DNA of 64,000 bases, taken from contig CM038920.1 in NCBI GenBank assembly GCA_021904315.1, forward strand, positions 8,804,001 through 8,868,000. Reading direction: 5' to 3'. The translations under genes and the position numbers were made by a program. Source of the DNA: Sphagnum magellanicum. Taxonomy: Eukaryota > Streptophyta > Sphagnopsida > Sphagnales > Sphagnaceae. Numbering within the stretch: the first letter of the stretch is position 1; each line of letters opens with the position of its first letter. The notes below the pieces were generated by a model, which was given only the letters and a program-made list of their open reading frames with translations, made no database searches and was not told the origin of the DNA. Positions 11,251 to 22,859 of the stretch are shown here, in pieces.

Positions 11251-14200
11251 CATATATACCAACAATTTTGCATTGGTCCATTGAACAATTTTTATTATTT
11301 ATGAATTTGAAAATATCTTTCAACAATATTTAATGTTTACGTAATTTTTTATTAAGATATTACATATTTAAAAATGAATTTTTTAATAAAACCACACATT
11401 AATTAATTAAATATATCATTATTTCATATATTGTAAATTAAATTTTACATAAAATTTAAAAATTACATTGACCAAACATACATAATATTAAATACCTATA
11501 TTTCAAAATTCAATTGAAACCCTTATTCCTAAACCTTAAACCCTGATGGAAAGAATTCAAGGTTCTTGCTAAACAATTTTTTTTCTATTTTAAAAAAAGA
11601 GAAAATTGGGTCATTATTGAAGCCAAATATTCAGAAAGAAATTAAATGATACACAAACACAATTTACATCTTTGGGAAATTTTTATTCTCTTTGAAAATT
11701 AAAAACATCATAACCAAATTACACTATACATAACAATGGGTTTATATATATTAAAATTACATTCAATATAAATTTTTATAAATTTTAATCTTATTTTGAA
11801 TAAATATTAAAATATTATATATTAAAAGTGAATAAAGAATATAATTTTATAATATTATTAAATATATATTGGACTAGGTTACTTAATAATTAACCTATTA
11901 ACCTATTACTTATACTAGGTTAGGTTGTCTAGTTTGGTTAATGTCAACACTTTAATCAATCAAATAATTTTGGTTATGAGCTTCTATTGTAGTTGGCAAT
12001 TTGTTTTGTGTTTACCCCTACATCCATATGGTGTGAAAAATGTTCATTTTAACAAATATCCAATGTGTTTTTTTAATGGTCATATAATCTTCATGCTCAC
12101 AAAGAGTCGATAAAAAATCACCAAAATCACAATATTTTTTAGAATTAGAACTATCTAAGAACTAGAACTAAAGCTAGAATTTAAAATTATAAACTATAAT
12201 TTGCTTATTATTATGGCCATTGATGAAGTTGTTACCTTAATTTTGATTAGGCAAATGAAGCCCTATCACAATAGCATCCATGAGTTTGTCATAAAATATT
12301 GTCAAGGTTTTTCCTCAAATGGTCAGTTCCTTCCATGATCGATGATGAAGAAAAGTTTTTCCCAACAAGCTTTTTAGAAGGATTCATGGGTTAGCTGGTC
12401 ATTTGAAACAAACTTTGTGTTGCATGCATGCTTGAAATGATTCAAGTGATCAAAATTCAAAAACCTTAAGGTATGCAAAAAACTTAAGGAAAAATGATGG
12501 GTGCCCTAAAAATGGAATAGAGGATAGGAAAAAAAATGTGTGGGTGGGTGGGTCTTCACCATTTTTTGTTGACAATGATCTTTTAGCAACTTGGGAATTT
12601 GAATTGCTATTGCAGAAATGGGAGGAAATTTTGGAACACTATGGAAGTTAGTTGGTTTTTTTTTGTTAGGCTTCTTCTTGTACTATTTTTCTTCTTTTTC
12701 ATTTGACGGTCATGTTGCTACATTTTTCAAGGAAGGTGTAGTAGGAAAAAGAACAATATTTTCTATTACTTCAATTTTAAACATCACATTATTAATTTTT
12801 GTAGCCATTATTGTTGTTGTAGAGCATATGAGTTGTTGTTATTACTATTGTGACTACTTTGGAAAGAAACTAAAGAAGAAATATGTAAGAAAAGTGTCAA
12901 CCACCAAGATGTCATACCTTTGGGCATGTAGCTAATGTACCACTTCCTTGAATGCATCATCCTGCAACGTTAATATCACATACATCTTTGTGGGTGGTGC
13001 ATGATCCATGGCCCATAATAGCATGTTAGCATGACTCATCACCTTCACATTACTAGTGTTCCCATTCTCATTATACCTTGCAAGCAATCCACCATAAGCA
13101 GAATGAGCAAGACACAAAAATACAATCTAACATAACACCATTAGAGATGATTACACAAGTATTTCCATGAAGCTTCCAAGGCATGATTAATTTCAAACCA
13201 AAGCTTCAAACTTAGTTGATTTGAATGAATTGGGTTGGCTAGCAATGGATTTGTTTGGAAAAAAGAGTTCTTGATGGAGCTTCAAACTTGGGTTGATTTT
13301 ATAGAGCTTTGAACAGATTTGATTTGTTCATGAATTGGATCTACAACTCAATGTAGTTTCATAGAAATCTTGGGAAAAGAAGACATGAGTACCAATTTGT
13401 AGAGGATTTGAAAAAGAGATTTTTTGAGCAAAGAAGATATATGAAAACCCATTTGCATAAAACTTGAGAAGAAGTCTTTTAAGCATAGAAGAAATGGGTA
13501 TCCATTTGTAGATAATTTGAGAAAGAAATCTCATGACAAGTTAGATTAATGGGTGCAACACATAAGCTGTAAATCCTATCAAGTAAGATCAATTGTTGGA
13601 AAAAGGATTGCCTAGTCTTGAATCTACTAGAACCTTTTTACCCATCAAGTTGACAATGTTAATAACTTATCCTTTGAATTTTTAAATTTTTTATTAAAAA
13701 TAAAGTTCATAAAAAACAATTGCACTATACATAACCATGGGTTTATATATGTAATTTTAATCAATTATTATCTTATTTTAAATAAATATGAAAATATTAT
13801 ATTTATTAAAATGAATCAACAATATAATTCCATAATATAATTAATTATATATAATGTGGTACTCAATATGTTACAAATAAAAATATATTTAAACCAATAT
13901 TATACATCATAAAAAATAAAATTTACATTAGGACTTATGTTATATATTTATGAAATATAACATATTACTACTATATAATTATTTTAAACTAGAATTTATT
14001 TATTATATGTCAAAAATAATTTTAAAAAATTTCAATCATACATAGGATTAATAAATGGGAGAGATCATTTATTATTATTATATGTGAACCATTTAAAAAA
14101 TAAAAAATCATGCGCTTTGATTTTTTTAAATAGACATTAAACTCTTATTAAATTATAGAATTTATATTCTTGTTTTTTAAAATGAATTTAAAACTTTAAA

Positions 14201-14475
14201 AGGGAAAAACTTTAAAATGTACATCATTGAAGAAATGTTAAACATGAACTTTAATTTTTTGATTTTGACAAACTATGAATTTTAACATTAAATAATAAAT
14301 TTTACAATAAACCTTAAACCCATGTTCCATCAATGTGACCAATTTCACTTTATGTTCAGTTTTATATGTGTTAAATCATATTGAAAGGTGAACAAATAAT
14401 TTTGAAAACATGAATTTCATGATGTATTGGCAAGTAATCAAGTATTTGAAAAATATTCTTATGTTTCATGCTTAA
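11251..14475. other. AT-rich core between the two inverted arrays
   Basis: Very AT-rich. A segment of roughly 160 bp starting ACTATACATAACAATGGGTTT (about 11722) recurs in the same orientation starting ACTATACATAACCATGGGTTT (about 13724), roughly 2 kb apart. A plus-strand open frame at 12618-12935 (105 codons, hydrophobic, low complexity) has no family motif. Nothing here can be called a gene. Confidence 0.5.
13378..13535. repeat. Three-copy ~55-57-bp minisatellite
   Basis: Units start at about 13378, 13431 and 13485 with (A/T)AGAAGA, contain CCA(A/T)TTG(T/C)A, and end before the next AGCA(A/T)AGAAG. The minus-strand reading gives a loosely repeated ~19-residue peptide. I consider it non-genic. 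Confidence 0.65.
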
Positions 14476-14479
14476 TGGA

Positions 14480-15900
14480 TTATTACAATATGATATGTGT
14501 ATTGCATTTAAACTCCATAAATTTTTTCAAGTGACCTTCTACCATCAATTTGACCAACTTTGCAATACCCCTCCAACTTTCAAAAAATATGTTATAGAAC
14601 CCAAAGGATTTCTAGGATACCCTACAAAAGGTAATGCATGTGCATTGAATATTCTTAACCATTAGTAATACGCCTTTGATAGTTTAGACCAAAATAATTT
14701 AGTCCATGGTGTTTACTAAATACCCCAAGCAAGGTATTTTTTTGCTTATAGGTTTTGGTAGGGCTATGAAATACCCTTCCAAGCTTCATTATATATGTTA
14801 TGGAGCCCAATGTATTTCTGAGATAGCCTAAAAAGGGTATTGTAAGTTTATTGAATAATTTTGGCCATGAACAATGCCCCCCCACTAGTGTACACCCATG
14901 CATACACCCATGGTGTTTAATTATAAAATACCCTAATGAGGGCATTGGTTTCCTTGTAGGTTTTGGTGTGGTTATGTAATACCCCTCCAAGTTTCAAAAG
15001 ATATGTTATAGAGCCCAAAGGATTTATGGGATACCTTACAAGGGGTATTGCATGTGCATTGAGTATTCTTTGTTATAAACAATACCCTTTGATAGTTTAA
15101 GCCAAAATAATTTAGTTCATGGTGTTTATTGAATGCCCCAAGCACAGTATTGCTTTGCTTTTAGATTTTGGTAGGGTTATGAAATACCTCTCCAATATGA
15201 TACGTGTATTGCATTTAAACTCCATAATTTTTTTCAAGTGACCTTCTACCATCAATGTGACCAACTTTGCAATACCCCTCCAACTTTCAAAAAATATGTT
15301 ATAGAACCCAAAGGATTTTTGGGATACCCTACGAAGGGTATTGCAAATGTATTGAATAGTTTTGGCCATGAAAAATACCCCTCCAATAGCGTAGACCCAT
15401 GGTGTTTAATTATAGAATATAATTAATGAAACTATTGATTTTCATAGGGCTACACAATACCTTTCCACATGTCAAAAGATATGTTATGGAACCCAATGTA
15501 TTTTTGGGATACCCTAAAAGGGGTATTACATGTTTAGTGAGTCCTTCTAGGCATGAACAATACCCCTCTAATAGCCTAGACCAAAATAATTCAACCCATG
15601 GTGTTACAGTGTAGCCCAATGAAGGTATTGCATTCCTTCTAGGTTTTGTTAAAGTTACATAATACTTCTCCAAGTTTCAAAAGATATGATATAAAGCCCA
15701 AACTATTTTAGGGTCACCTAGAATGGGGTATTGCACATTCATTGAGTATTTTGTTTTATGAACTTGAATAAAACATACATTAAATGCGTCTAAATTGAAT
15801 TGGAGCTCCATATTGCTTTGATTATCCACTTGATTTGCAATACCCCCATGGAAAACACTCTCTAAGCGTAACTTGCAATACCCTTATAAAGGGTGTGTCA
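14480..15900 (-). repeat. ~205-bp satellite-like array, inverted orientation
   Basis: The same repeat as at 9757-11250 but on the opposite strand. The marker CATGGTGTT(T/A) appears at 14704, 14909, 15118, 15398 and 15597, spaced 205, 209, 280 and 199 bp. The 280-bp interval includes a second copy of the segment ATTGCATTTAAACTCCATAA that also begins this array near 14500. Its complement occurs in the forward array near 10965. Confidence 0.85.
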
Positions 15901-16540
15901 AATACTTTAATCGTCTCTTTATTTATTTGTTTGAGTGAACAAGACCAAGCTCCATACAATACTTTCATTTTATTCTTTCTTCATCATTGTCAACCGTTGG
16001 GGGTCTATTGGACTGGCAACCATGTAGGTAGGTGTAGCCATGTAAGTGGGGTTTGGTAGGTACCTATTTAAAGTGTTGGTAGGTAGGAAGGTGGAAGGGT
16101 AGGTGGGTGGAGATGAGAGTAGCACATTTTTAATGAAATAGCGATCTTGAGTATAATGTGTGCAATAATAAGGTCTTGATGTGCATACAAGATTGCAGAA
16201 ATAGGGGTTTTTCTGTGCACTGAAGTGCATAATCATGTGTAGATGGAAAATGGTGAACTCAAATTACATAGATTAGTTGTGGGTCAAAAAAAATCACATA
16301 CCAATCACATTCTGAATGTTTTTTGTGACCAACATAGGACTAGTTGCTACATACTAAATTTCAGCCAGAAATATTTTTGTATCAGGACAATATTTTGAAA
16401 TGTGTTCATAAATGTGAAATAATAGAGTCACCTCTACTACTGTCCAATTTTTTATTTAGTCATAGTATTGGCTGCCACTTGAAGAAGAGTCATAGATAGT
16501 ATATAAAAAGTTAATAGTCCCAGTCAATCTGCAACAAATA
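15901..16540. repeat. TAGG-rich low-complexity stretch and unassigned DNA
   Basis: About 16020-16115 is built from TAGGTAGG, GTAGGTGG and GGTAGGTACC words, matching the composition of the TAGG-rich blocks elsewhere in the window. The remainder is unassigned. Confidence 0.55.
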
Positions 16541-16544
16541 TAAC

Positions 16545-18600
16545 CAGCTTATGACTCCAACCTCCACTTCACACAGGCTTGCCACTCTACTAGCCAGCAT
16601 CGAAATAACCTTGTGGCAATATCCTCAGAGGAGGGCCACTATCCTGCTCAAAGCATTTTTTTCCATGGGATACACAGTAAATATGCGCAAAACAGAAGGA
16701 AAAAAGAGGCCGGGCACTTTTGAAAATCAAAGTGCTCACTGGAGCAAGCAAACCAAGCAAAACAGTGGGCATTTAGTATTTTGTTTTTCCATTGCCCTGC
16801 CGTGTGAAGAGGACAGATTCCACTTGATAGCATGCCCTCCAGAAACACCAAAAGAATTCCGCCAATGCTTTACAAGCATATGGAGGCCTACTCAGGGTGG
16901 AAGAGTTTGACAGATTGTCAGTGTTCATTTGAAGTTCACGCCTTCTGTAGAATGGAAGTGGTTTTTACAGTACTACCTGTTCCCCAAATTTGCACACTAT
17001 CTCACACCAGCCTTGCATCTCCAACTTCCAAGATATGATGGCTGCTTTTTGTGTGTGAACTTAGACTTCATGAAGTGATCTTTTGCACCTTGACCATACA
17101 TGAATAAAATATTGTCTCTTCAGCTTTCCCCAACCAAGAACCCATCAATTTATCGATATTATTCAAACTGTTGTAACTTTGCAATGGTACTACTGTGGCA
17201 TGAAAATAGGGCTGAGGTGTCTGCATACCAGCCATATCAGCTGCGACATTTGGGTTCGCCAACTTTTGTTCTGGAGTTCATCATTCATGGTTGAGGCACT
17301 TTGTGGCTGTGCGCGGTAACTCTTCGTGATGATTGGCACCTTGCATTTGATTTTCTTTCCTTTTTGGTTTGGTTTTGTTTGTTGTTGATTACTTTGATAG
17401 GTTGTTGCGGTGTGTTTGACGACACTGGGCGCTGGAGGTTTGCAGGGGCATTCTTGATTACGAGGTGAAAATGGGCAAGAGGGCATTGGTCTGTTGTTGG
17501 TGATGCTCGGTGGAGGTGAAGATATATGAGGAGACCTCTGCGGTGGATGAGGACAGCTAAGTTTTTCAAGAAGATGGTCTCATGACTGATTTTTTGGTTG
17601 AAGCTTTGTGTAGTATGATGGAGGATTGCTATCTGGATGCAGCACAGACTCTCCGTTGCGCTTGTGTTGCAGTTTAGACATAGTAAGTCTAGCTGTGTAG
17701 TCAGGGGTCAGACCTGGGGAAGTGATGACAGGCTCAAGGGAATTCGAGAGCGGTCTGATGGCTTTGTGAATTATGTGGTGTTGTTGGTTTCCGTAGTGAT
17801 GTGTTATTGTGAATGGTGGGAAGGGGAGAGAGTACCTAGATAACTGGGAGCTCCGAAGCAAGGGTTGCACTGGGAGAATGTGTTGCATTGTTGAAATCGT
17901 CTGTTGAACCTGCTACAGTCTCATTCCTTTGTCTACTTCCATCCTGGCAGTTTACAATGTGAAACAGTGAGCATTGTGAGTGCATAGTGGCTACTTTGCG
18001 TCAAGTAGGGGACTGTAGCGAAGTTGCAGACCTGTAATTCCGAGACGTTGTGTTGATGTTCGTTGCATTTGAGCTTTCTTGTAGTTGTTTTGGGATTTTC
18101 CGGGTTACTGTTGGCTGTGGGTTTGATGGTGTATGGGAAGTGCCATCATAAGGCCAGTTGGCTCATGAGAGGGAATTCAGATTGAACTAATCCCCGGGAC
18201 CCATAGATTTATTTAATCTGGCTAGAGTAGGTAGGCAGTTCATGCATAATTGAATCAGTGGAGCCGTAGAATTACCTGGTTAGATCATGCATATCCATTC
18301 TGTGAAGATCACCTTATAATTGTCTTTGGAACTACAGTTGTGATGCTCCCTGTTCTTTTTGTTTCACTACTACCTAGTGCAAAAAGAGAATTACACTCAC
18401 TGTACTTCTTTCTAAATTCACTAGTCTTTTGCCTTGGTAAAACTTATCCCGATACTGTATATTAAGTATTCATTCCTGTTAACATGTTACAATGTTGCAA
18501 AAATATCATGAGTATTTCCACTTCAAGAAAATACATTTGCAAAAAAATTATAATCCTCAATCTCCATGTAAGTTATTACACTAGGTCTAGAATCTGGCTG
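16545..18600. other. GC-richer unassigned block; includes repeat family C copy 3
   Basis: Composition and lack of tandem structure resemble transcribed DNA. A 119-codon plus-strand frame (16551-16910) begins with ATG but overlaps repeat family C (16775-16890), so I do not call it a gene. Frames at 17580-17888 (minus), 17637-17843 (plus) and 18250-18465 (plus) carry no motif I recognise. It may hold untranslated or non-coding exons. Nothing firmer can be said. Confidence 0.35.
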
Positions 18601-19381
18601 GGAAATAAATGTCTTTACACATTTCCATTACATATAATTTCACAATTCTGTGAATAAGATCTGCAATTGTGCCCTCAGACAATCTTGGCACATCATGTAT
18701 TCACATCTCAAAAATTTGGATTCAAACCTCCAGATCCCTACTTTTGAGAAAGTTTCCAAATCCCAGAAGAAGAAAACCAATGAGACTCGGATGAACAACT
18801 TGACAAATCTGCAATTGATAGATAGTTTTGCTCCAAAGATAAGAGCAAGGATGAAAAGACAAAATTTGCAGCAAGTTTCCAAGAACAGATTTCCCATCAC
18901 ACGTTGTGTTAAACAATGAATGTTGCAGGAATTACAATGAGCTTGAGTTTGCTTCAGTGCAGCTTGAATCTTTGCTTCAGTCTTGACTCCACTTGATATT
19001 TATGATGAACAGCTCTAATCTTCAATTCTTCTGGAATTTAGTCATTCTGAAGTTCGTGAATCAGAGCTGGTTCAATGGTCTTACTGCAATGCAAGGGGCT
19101 GCTGCACATCATCTCTTTGAAACCACAGAAAATATCCAGGGAGCTTGGCAACTACCTTCTTCCTTTTGATCCAGATGAAGCAACCCTGTGATGGATTTCT
19201 GTAGACTCCACTCGAAAGTGTACCACCTAAAGTCGACTAGGATTCTCTCTCTCTCTGCCTGCAGCAGCCTTGTGAAACCAACAAGTTATTGAAGAATCCA
19301 TACCTACATCTTTTGCAGAAGTTCCTGCAGATTGCTTTGAGCATGAAAGAGAGATTGCTAGCTGGAGTAGCAACGAGTTGT
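18601..19381. other. 3' flank of the ankyrin-like gene
   Basis: This lies immediately downstream of the minus-strand stop codon and presumably contains the 3' untranslated region, but no poly(A) site can be fixed by eye. A (CT)n run lies at about 19242-19256. The two opposing open frames at 18640-18919 overlap each other and have no family motif. Confidence 0.4.
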
Positions 19382-21274
19382 CTATTTTTTCTTTTTCTTC
19401 TTTTTGTCGCCTCCTGAAGGATCACCACATGGCTCCAGCTTTTGTGAGAGCCTGGCCTCGAAGGGAAGCACACGGGTTTCCCAGAACGTGGTCTGCGACA
19501 TGTGCGTGGTGGACAAGAGGCCCTCAATGTCGAAACCGATTTCGGTATTCTCCAGCTCTTTCGGGAACCTCCACGCCAGTGTGTCGTTGAACTCGGAGCC
19601 GGTGAAATTGATACCGCCATCCGAAGTGAAGGGCAAGGTGGTGAGAGGGTTGATAGGTATGCGTCGGCCGAACTGGAAGATGGAGGACTTGGCAGCCATG
19701 AGTTCCGGGTTTAGCCGTTGGAACTCCGTGCCGCGGAGACTCTCCAAGGTCCAGATGAAGCTGCCACCGCGGTCACCGTGAACAGGTAACTGCTCCAGAT
19801 TCCAAGGCTTGGACTCGATTTTGGACGAAGTGGTAGCCCCTGCAGTGAGTGTGAGACCTCCAGCCGCAACTTTGCCTATATTGGCGTGCACGCCTGCTCG
19901 GATTTGTTCAGAGACGCCCACTTTGAAAGCAGTGTTGGACGAGCCACAAGTCATGGATACGGAATTCCCACCGCTCGTCGCCGGTATGACCTTCAGCTCG
20001 ACACGGGAAGGAAAATGGCCAATCTTTTTTTCATCCCATGATGCGTTCTCTACATGCACTCGGACATGGTTGATGCCAACCGTTAGCTCGATGAAGTTGG
20101 GACCGATTTCTACAGCGATTTTAAACTGTATGGCGACGTTCGTCATCTGCGGGAGCAATGGCTTGACGTACTTGTAGCGTCGCATTGCATGCTTGTTGTC
20201 TGAGTTGTAAGCCGCTTCAATCTCCGTCATCAGAGTGGGTACTTGCATTGTTATCTCCCATACTCCAAACATCGAGCGGGCGGTGCATCGCCATCGTGAT
20301 TCGGCATCGGCCTCGGACTCGGTCCTATCGTACCCGTATGCACGAGCTTCGTCGGTTCGTCTCCAGAGATCGTAGCATAGATGGTCGCGTTGAAGCTTAG
20401 CAGTGATCTTCAATGCATACCTGAGGAACTCCTCCTCGATGGCCACACGGTTGCGCATGATGTCTCCGCCACGGCTCGACTGGCGATCGTGGGAACTCTG
20501 GACCGACTGTTGCTCGTCGATACGACGGAGAACCTCTCGAAAGACCGAGACGTGACTGTTCGCGGCCGCGAGGATTATCAGGCGCCACAGGAAGTAGGTC
20601 CGGAAACAGGCTCGAGTCGCCTCGTGGACCTCTTCTTCGTTGCTTCCACTGCCATGGAGCTCCACCGCCGAGTATTGCATAACCGGAGATGCATGGGGCA
20701 ACAGCGACTTCACACTGGCTAGACGAGCTCTCCATTTCTTTGTCAAGTTGTTCCTCACAAACGGGTAACCCTCGTCTCGAGACATGGCGAGCTCGTAACC
20801 CATGAGTGCCAAACCGGCCAAGTTCAACGACCTGAGAAGCTCTTGCACCACGTCAAGAGAGCTGGAATCCACGGCCTTGAGCAATGCGAAACCCTTGAAC
20901 CGCCAGACTAGGGTGCTGGCAGTAAGCTCGGATAGTGCTTTGCGTAAAATCTTCACGACATTGAAGTAACCGAGCTCGGCAGCTCTAACCAGAGCATGCC
21001 CGGCCACTTGGACGTCCACCGGGTTTTGAAGCTCGAGAACTTGTAACATCTTTCGCAGAGATCGGGCATAAATAGTTTGAAAGAGACGATCGGAGGAAGG
21101 TTTCAGTTCCTTTGCCCCTTGCCAGACCGCCCTCAGCTTCGCCGCATCCGTCTCCGCTTTAGCACACTCCAATGTCTCTTGGAGCGCAGCATCATCACCA
21201 GTTTTTGCAGACCTTCGCTCCGCATCTTTCAGTGCCTGGTCCAAACCGCCACTATGCGATCCATACAACTCCAT
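19382..21274 (-). CDS. Ankyrin-like repeat protein with an unrecognised C-terminal domain, single exon
   Basis: A 630-codon uninterrupted frame, clearly GC-richer than its surroundings. The start is the first ATG after an in-frame TAG seven codons upstream. Residues 20-50 are charged and helical. Residues about 91-113 (GHALVRAAELGYFNVVKIL), 127-150 and 228-252 (LAAANSHVSVFREVL) look like degenerate ankyrin-type helix pairs, although the canonical TPLH is absent. From about 378 the protein becomes strand-like and Gly/Ser/Thr-rich (GGLTLTAGATTSS at 472-484), with motif-like stretches GSFIWTLESLRG (504-515), RRIPINPLTTLPF (537-549) and TTFWETRVLPFE (595-606). It ends GGD followed by seven lysines. 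No signal peptide or membrane segment is seen. The ankyrin part suggests a protein-binding scaffold, which is inference. The second half I do not recognise. It may belong to a lineage-restricted plant family. Function unknown. Confidence 0.85.
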   Translation of the reverse strand: MELYGSHSGGLDQALKDAERRSAKTGDDAALQETLECAKAETDAAKLRAVWQGAKELKPSSDRLFQTIYARSLRKMLQVLELQNPVDVQVAGHALVRAAELGYFNVVKILRKALSELTASTLVWRFKGFALLKAVDSSSLDVVQELLRSLNLAGLALMGYELAMSRDEGYPFVRNNLTKKWRARLASVKSLLPHASPVMQYSAVELHGSGSNEEEVHEATRACFRTYFLWRLIILAAANSHVSVFREVLRRIDEQQSVQSSHDRQSSRGGDIMRNRVAIEEEFLRYALKITAKLQRDHLCYDLWRRTDEARAYGYDRTESEADAESRWRCTARSMFGVWEITMQVPTLMTEIEAAYNSDNKHAMRRYKYVKPLLPQMTNVAIQFKIAVEIGPNFIELTVGINHVRVHVENASWDEKKIGHFPSRVELKVIPATSGGNSVSMTCGSSNTAFKVGVSEQIRAGVHANIGKVAAGGLTLTAGATTSSKIESKPWNLEQLPVHGDRGGSFIWTLESLRGTEFQRLNPELMAAKSSIFQFGRRIPINPLTTLPFTSDGGINFTGSEFNDTLAWRFPKELENTEIGFDIEGLLSTTHMSQTTFWETRVLPFEARLSQKLEPCGDPSGGDKKKKKKK

Positions 21275-21960
21275 ATCCGCAACTTTCGCATACTATATGT
21301 TACTCAGCAGCAAGCTACTTTCGCTCCTCACCCCCTGAACTTCCGTATCGGAAAGCAACCTTCCAAGTAACCGATATAAAAACCACCACGCAACCTTACA
21401 ACGACCAGTGTCACGTCACAAGCAACATCTCGATGCGTCAACAGTACTTTCTTTTAACCTTTTTACAGCGATGAACAACATCAGACCTTGCAACAATCGA
21501 TTGAACTAACAAACTAAGCCGGAAAGGAAAAAGCTCCAAACGCTACCCCGGCTTCCGCCTCACGGATATGCACCACAAAGCTTCCTTGAAAAGCCTCTCA
21601 ACTCTTCCCAAGAGCAAAAAGTGAAAATCCCTTCCCACGTGAAGAGAGGTACTGGAATCAGATCGATATCAAATGCAGCCAGCAAGAACGAGTGACAACC
21701 CTTTGTCGTCGGAAAAAACTTGCAAGTCGCATCAAAACAAGAAGAAGTGATCTATCGATAGATTTCGTGAACAATCGTCGAAGAAGAACAGAAAACCCCA
21801 CTAAACATTCACAATGCGCGACCAGGGTGCGCGGTCGAAGAGCTTGGAGAGCGAGCTTCGTTTGCAGTAGAAAAAATGTAAAGCGAGCTTTTGGCTGCCG
21901 TAAGAACCGCACTTGTGCGTTTGTAAGCCGCAAAGACAGGTTCTAAGTAACTACAGATTG
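21275..21960 (-). promoter_or_regulatory. Upstream region of the ankyrin-like gene with G-box and TGACGTGA-type site
   Basis: A palindromic CACGTG (21636-21641) lies 362 bp upstream of the ATG. TCACGTCA (21411-21418; TGACGTGA on the gene's strand) lies 137 bp upstream. Both are bZIP-type binding words by established knowledge. Further out, TAATTACGTAATTA (21985-21998) is a perfect 14-bp palindrome. The region is GC-richer than the DNA beyond 22 kb. The transcription start is not determinable. Open frames on both strands at 21077-21474 and 21658-21946 have no motifs. Confidence 0.4.
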
Positions 21961-21984
21961 ATCTAATGACAAATTAATTAACCG

Positions 21985-21998
21985 TAATTACGTAATTA
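21985..21998. promoter_or_regulatory. 14-bp palindrome TAATTACGTAATTA
   Basis: A perfect palindrome with an ACGT core, flanked by ATTAATTA, about 710 bp upstream of the minus-strand gene. It could be a bZIP or homeodomain site, or simply AT-rich chance. Confidence 0.3.
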
Positions 21999-21999
21999 G

Positions 22000-22810
22000 T
22001 GTGTAGTTAACGCTAATCAGTGGGCCTCCAAATGAAGAGTAATATGTGTGTGTACTAGTTTCTTTCGTAACTCAGTTTGTCATGTGTTTTTTTATTGACA
22101 ATTTTAGAAATTACCTCAATTGAGAGACCTCAATTGAGAGACCCCGATCAAAAAAGGTTCATAAGTAAGAAAGTTTGTGTTGACCCAATAAAGAATGAAG
22201 GCGAGGGAGGGGGGAGTTGAAACACGGCTGTTGGGTTGATTTTTTTGCCCGGGATGTCCTCAAGAAAAGTTGTGCACAATTTTCACCGACTAAAGCTCGT
22301 CTGTCATGACTTTAGTGGCTCTATTCGAACAATCTGGAAGCTAACTATGTCTAGGTTTGGGCACTCCAGCTGATTCTGAATTTCTTTTATTGAGAGAAAA
22401 CCTTCCCCACTTGCTAGTGTTTTTTTAACTGTCTTGTTGGCCTAGAGGGAACCTTTTTTTTTTAAATCCAATATTCTGATATTTTGAAGGTAAACCTAAG
22501 GCAATTTTTTGCTACAATTTTCTTTTTTTATTTTTTAAAAAAAAATCTCTGAAGCACAAAATGGCCACAAAAAATCCATGCAAGACACAGTACCATATTG
22601 AATGAATTTTCCCAACAAGATAGAGAAAAAAAAAGGTACGGAACGTACAAGGAATTTAGTTTCGAAAAGATGGGCCCAAACCAACAATTATGAGGGAAAA
22701 AATATATAAAGTCACCATATTTTTAGAGAATAGGTTCCAACAACTCCACAAATTATAGGAGGAATCCTAAATCTGGTTAAGTTTTCTTGTGCATGATTAG
22801 CTGCCTCTCA
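22000..22810. other. Unassigned AT-rich DNA with homopolymer runs
   Basis: Contains a short tandem CTCAATTGAGAGAC duplication near 22118-22142. No gene recognised. Confidence 0.4.
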
Positions 22811-22814
22811 AAGT

Positions 22815-22834
22815 GGGGGGGGGGGGGGGGGGGG
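22815..22834 (+). repeat. Homopolymer run of 20 G
   Basis: Twenty consecutive G, followed shortly by a run of nine A. It could form a G-quadruplex, and its length is likely to vary or be mis-assembled. Confidence 0.95.
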
Positions 22835-22859
22835 TGAAGAAAAAAAAAACTGCACAGTA

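Noticed and set aside
12618-12935. 105-codon hydrophobic plus-strand frame as a membrane protein
   Set aside because: Composition-driven, surrounded by repeat arrays, with no conserved motif or splice context.
14480-15900. CRISPR-like array
   Set aside because: Units of ~205 bp with no short conserved repeat plus unique spacers, in a eukaryotic context. It is satellite-like DNA.
16551-16910. 119-codon plus-strand frame beginning with ATG
   Set aside because: It overlaps dispersed repeat family C and shows no recognisable domain.
19404-20722. Several plus-strand and alternative minus-strand frames of 70-127 codons
   Set aside because: They are shadows of the GC-rich 630-codon minus-strand gene.
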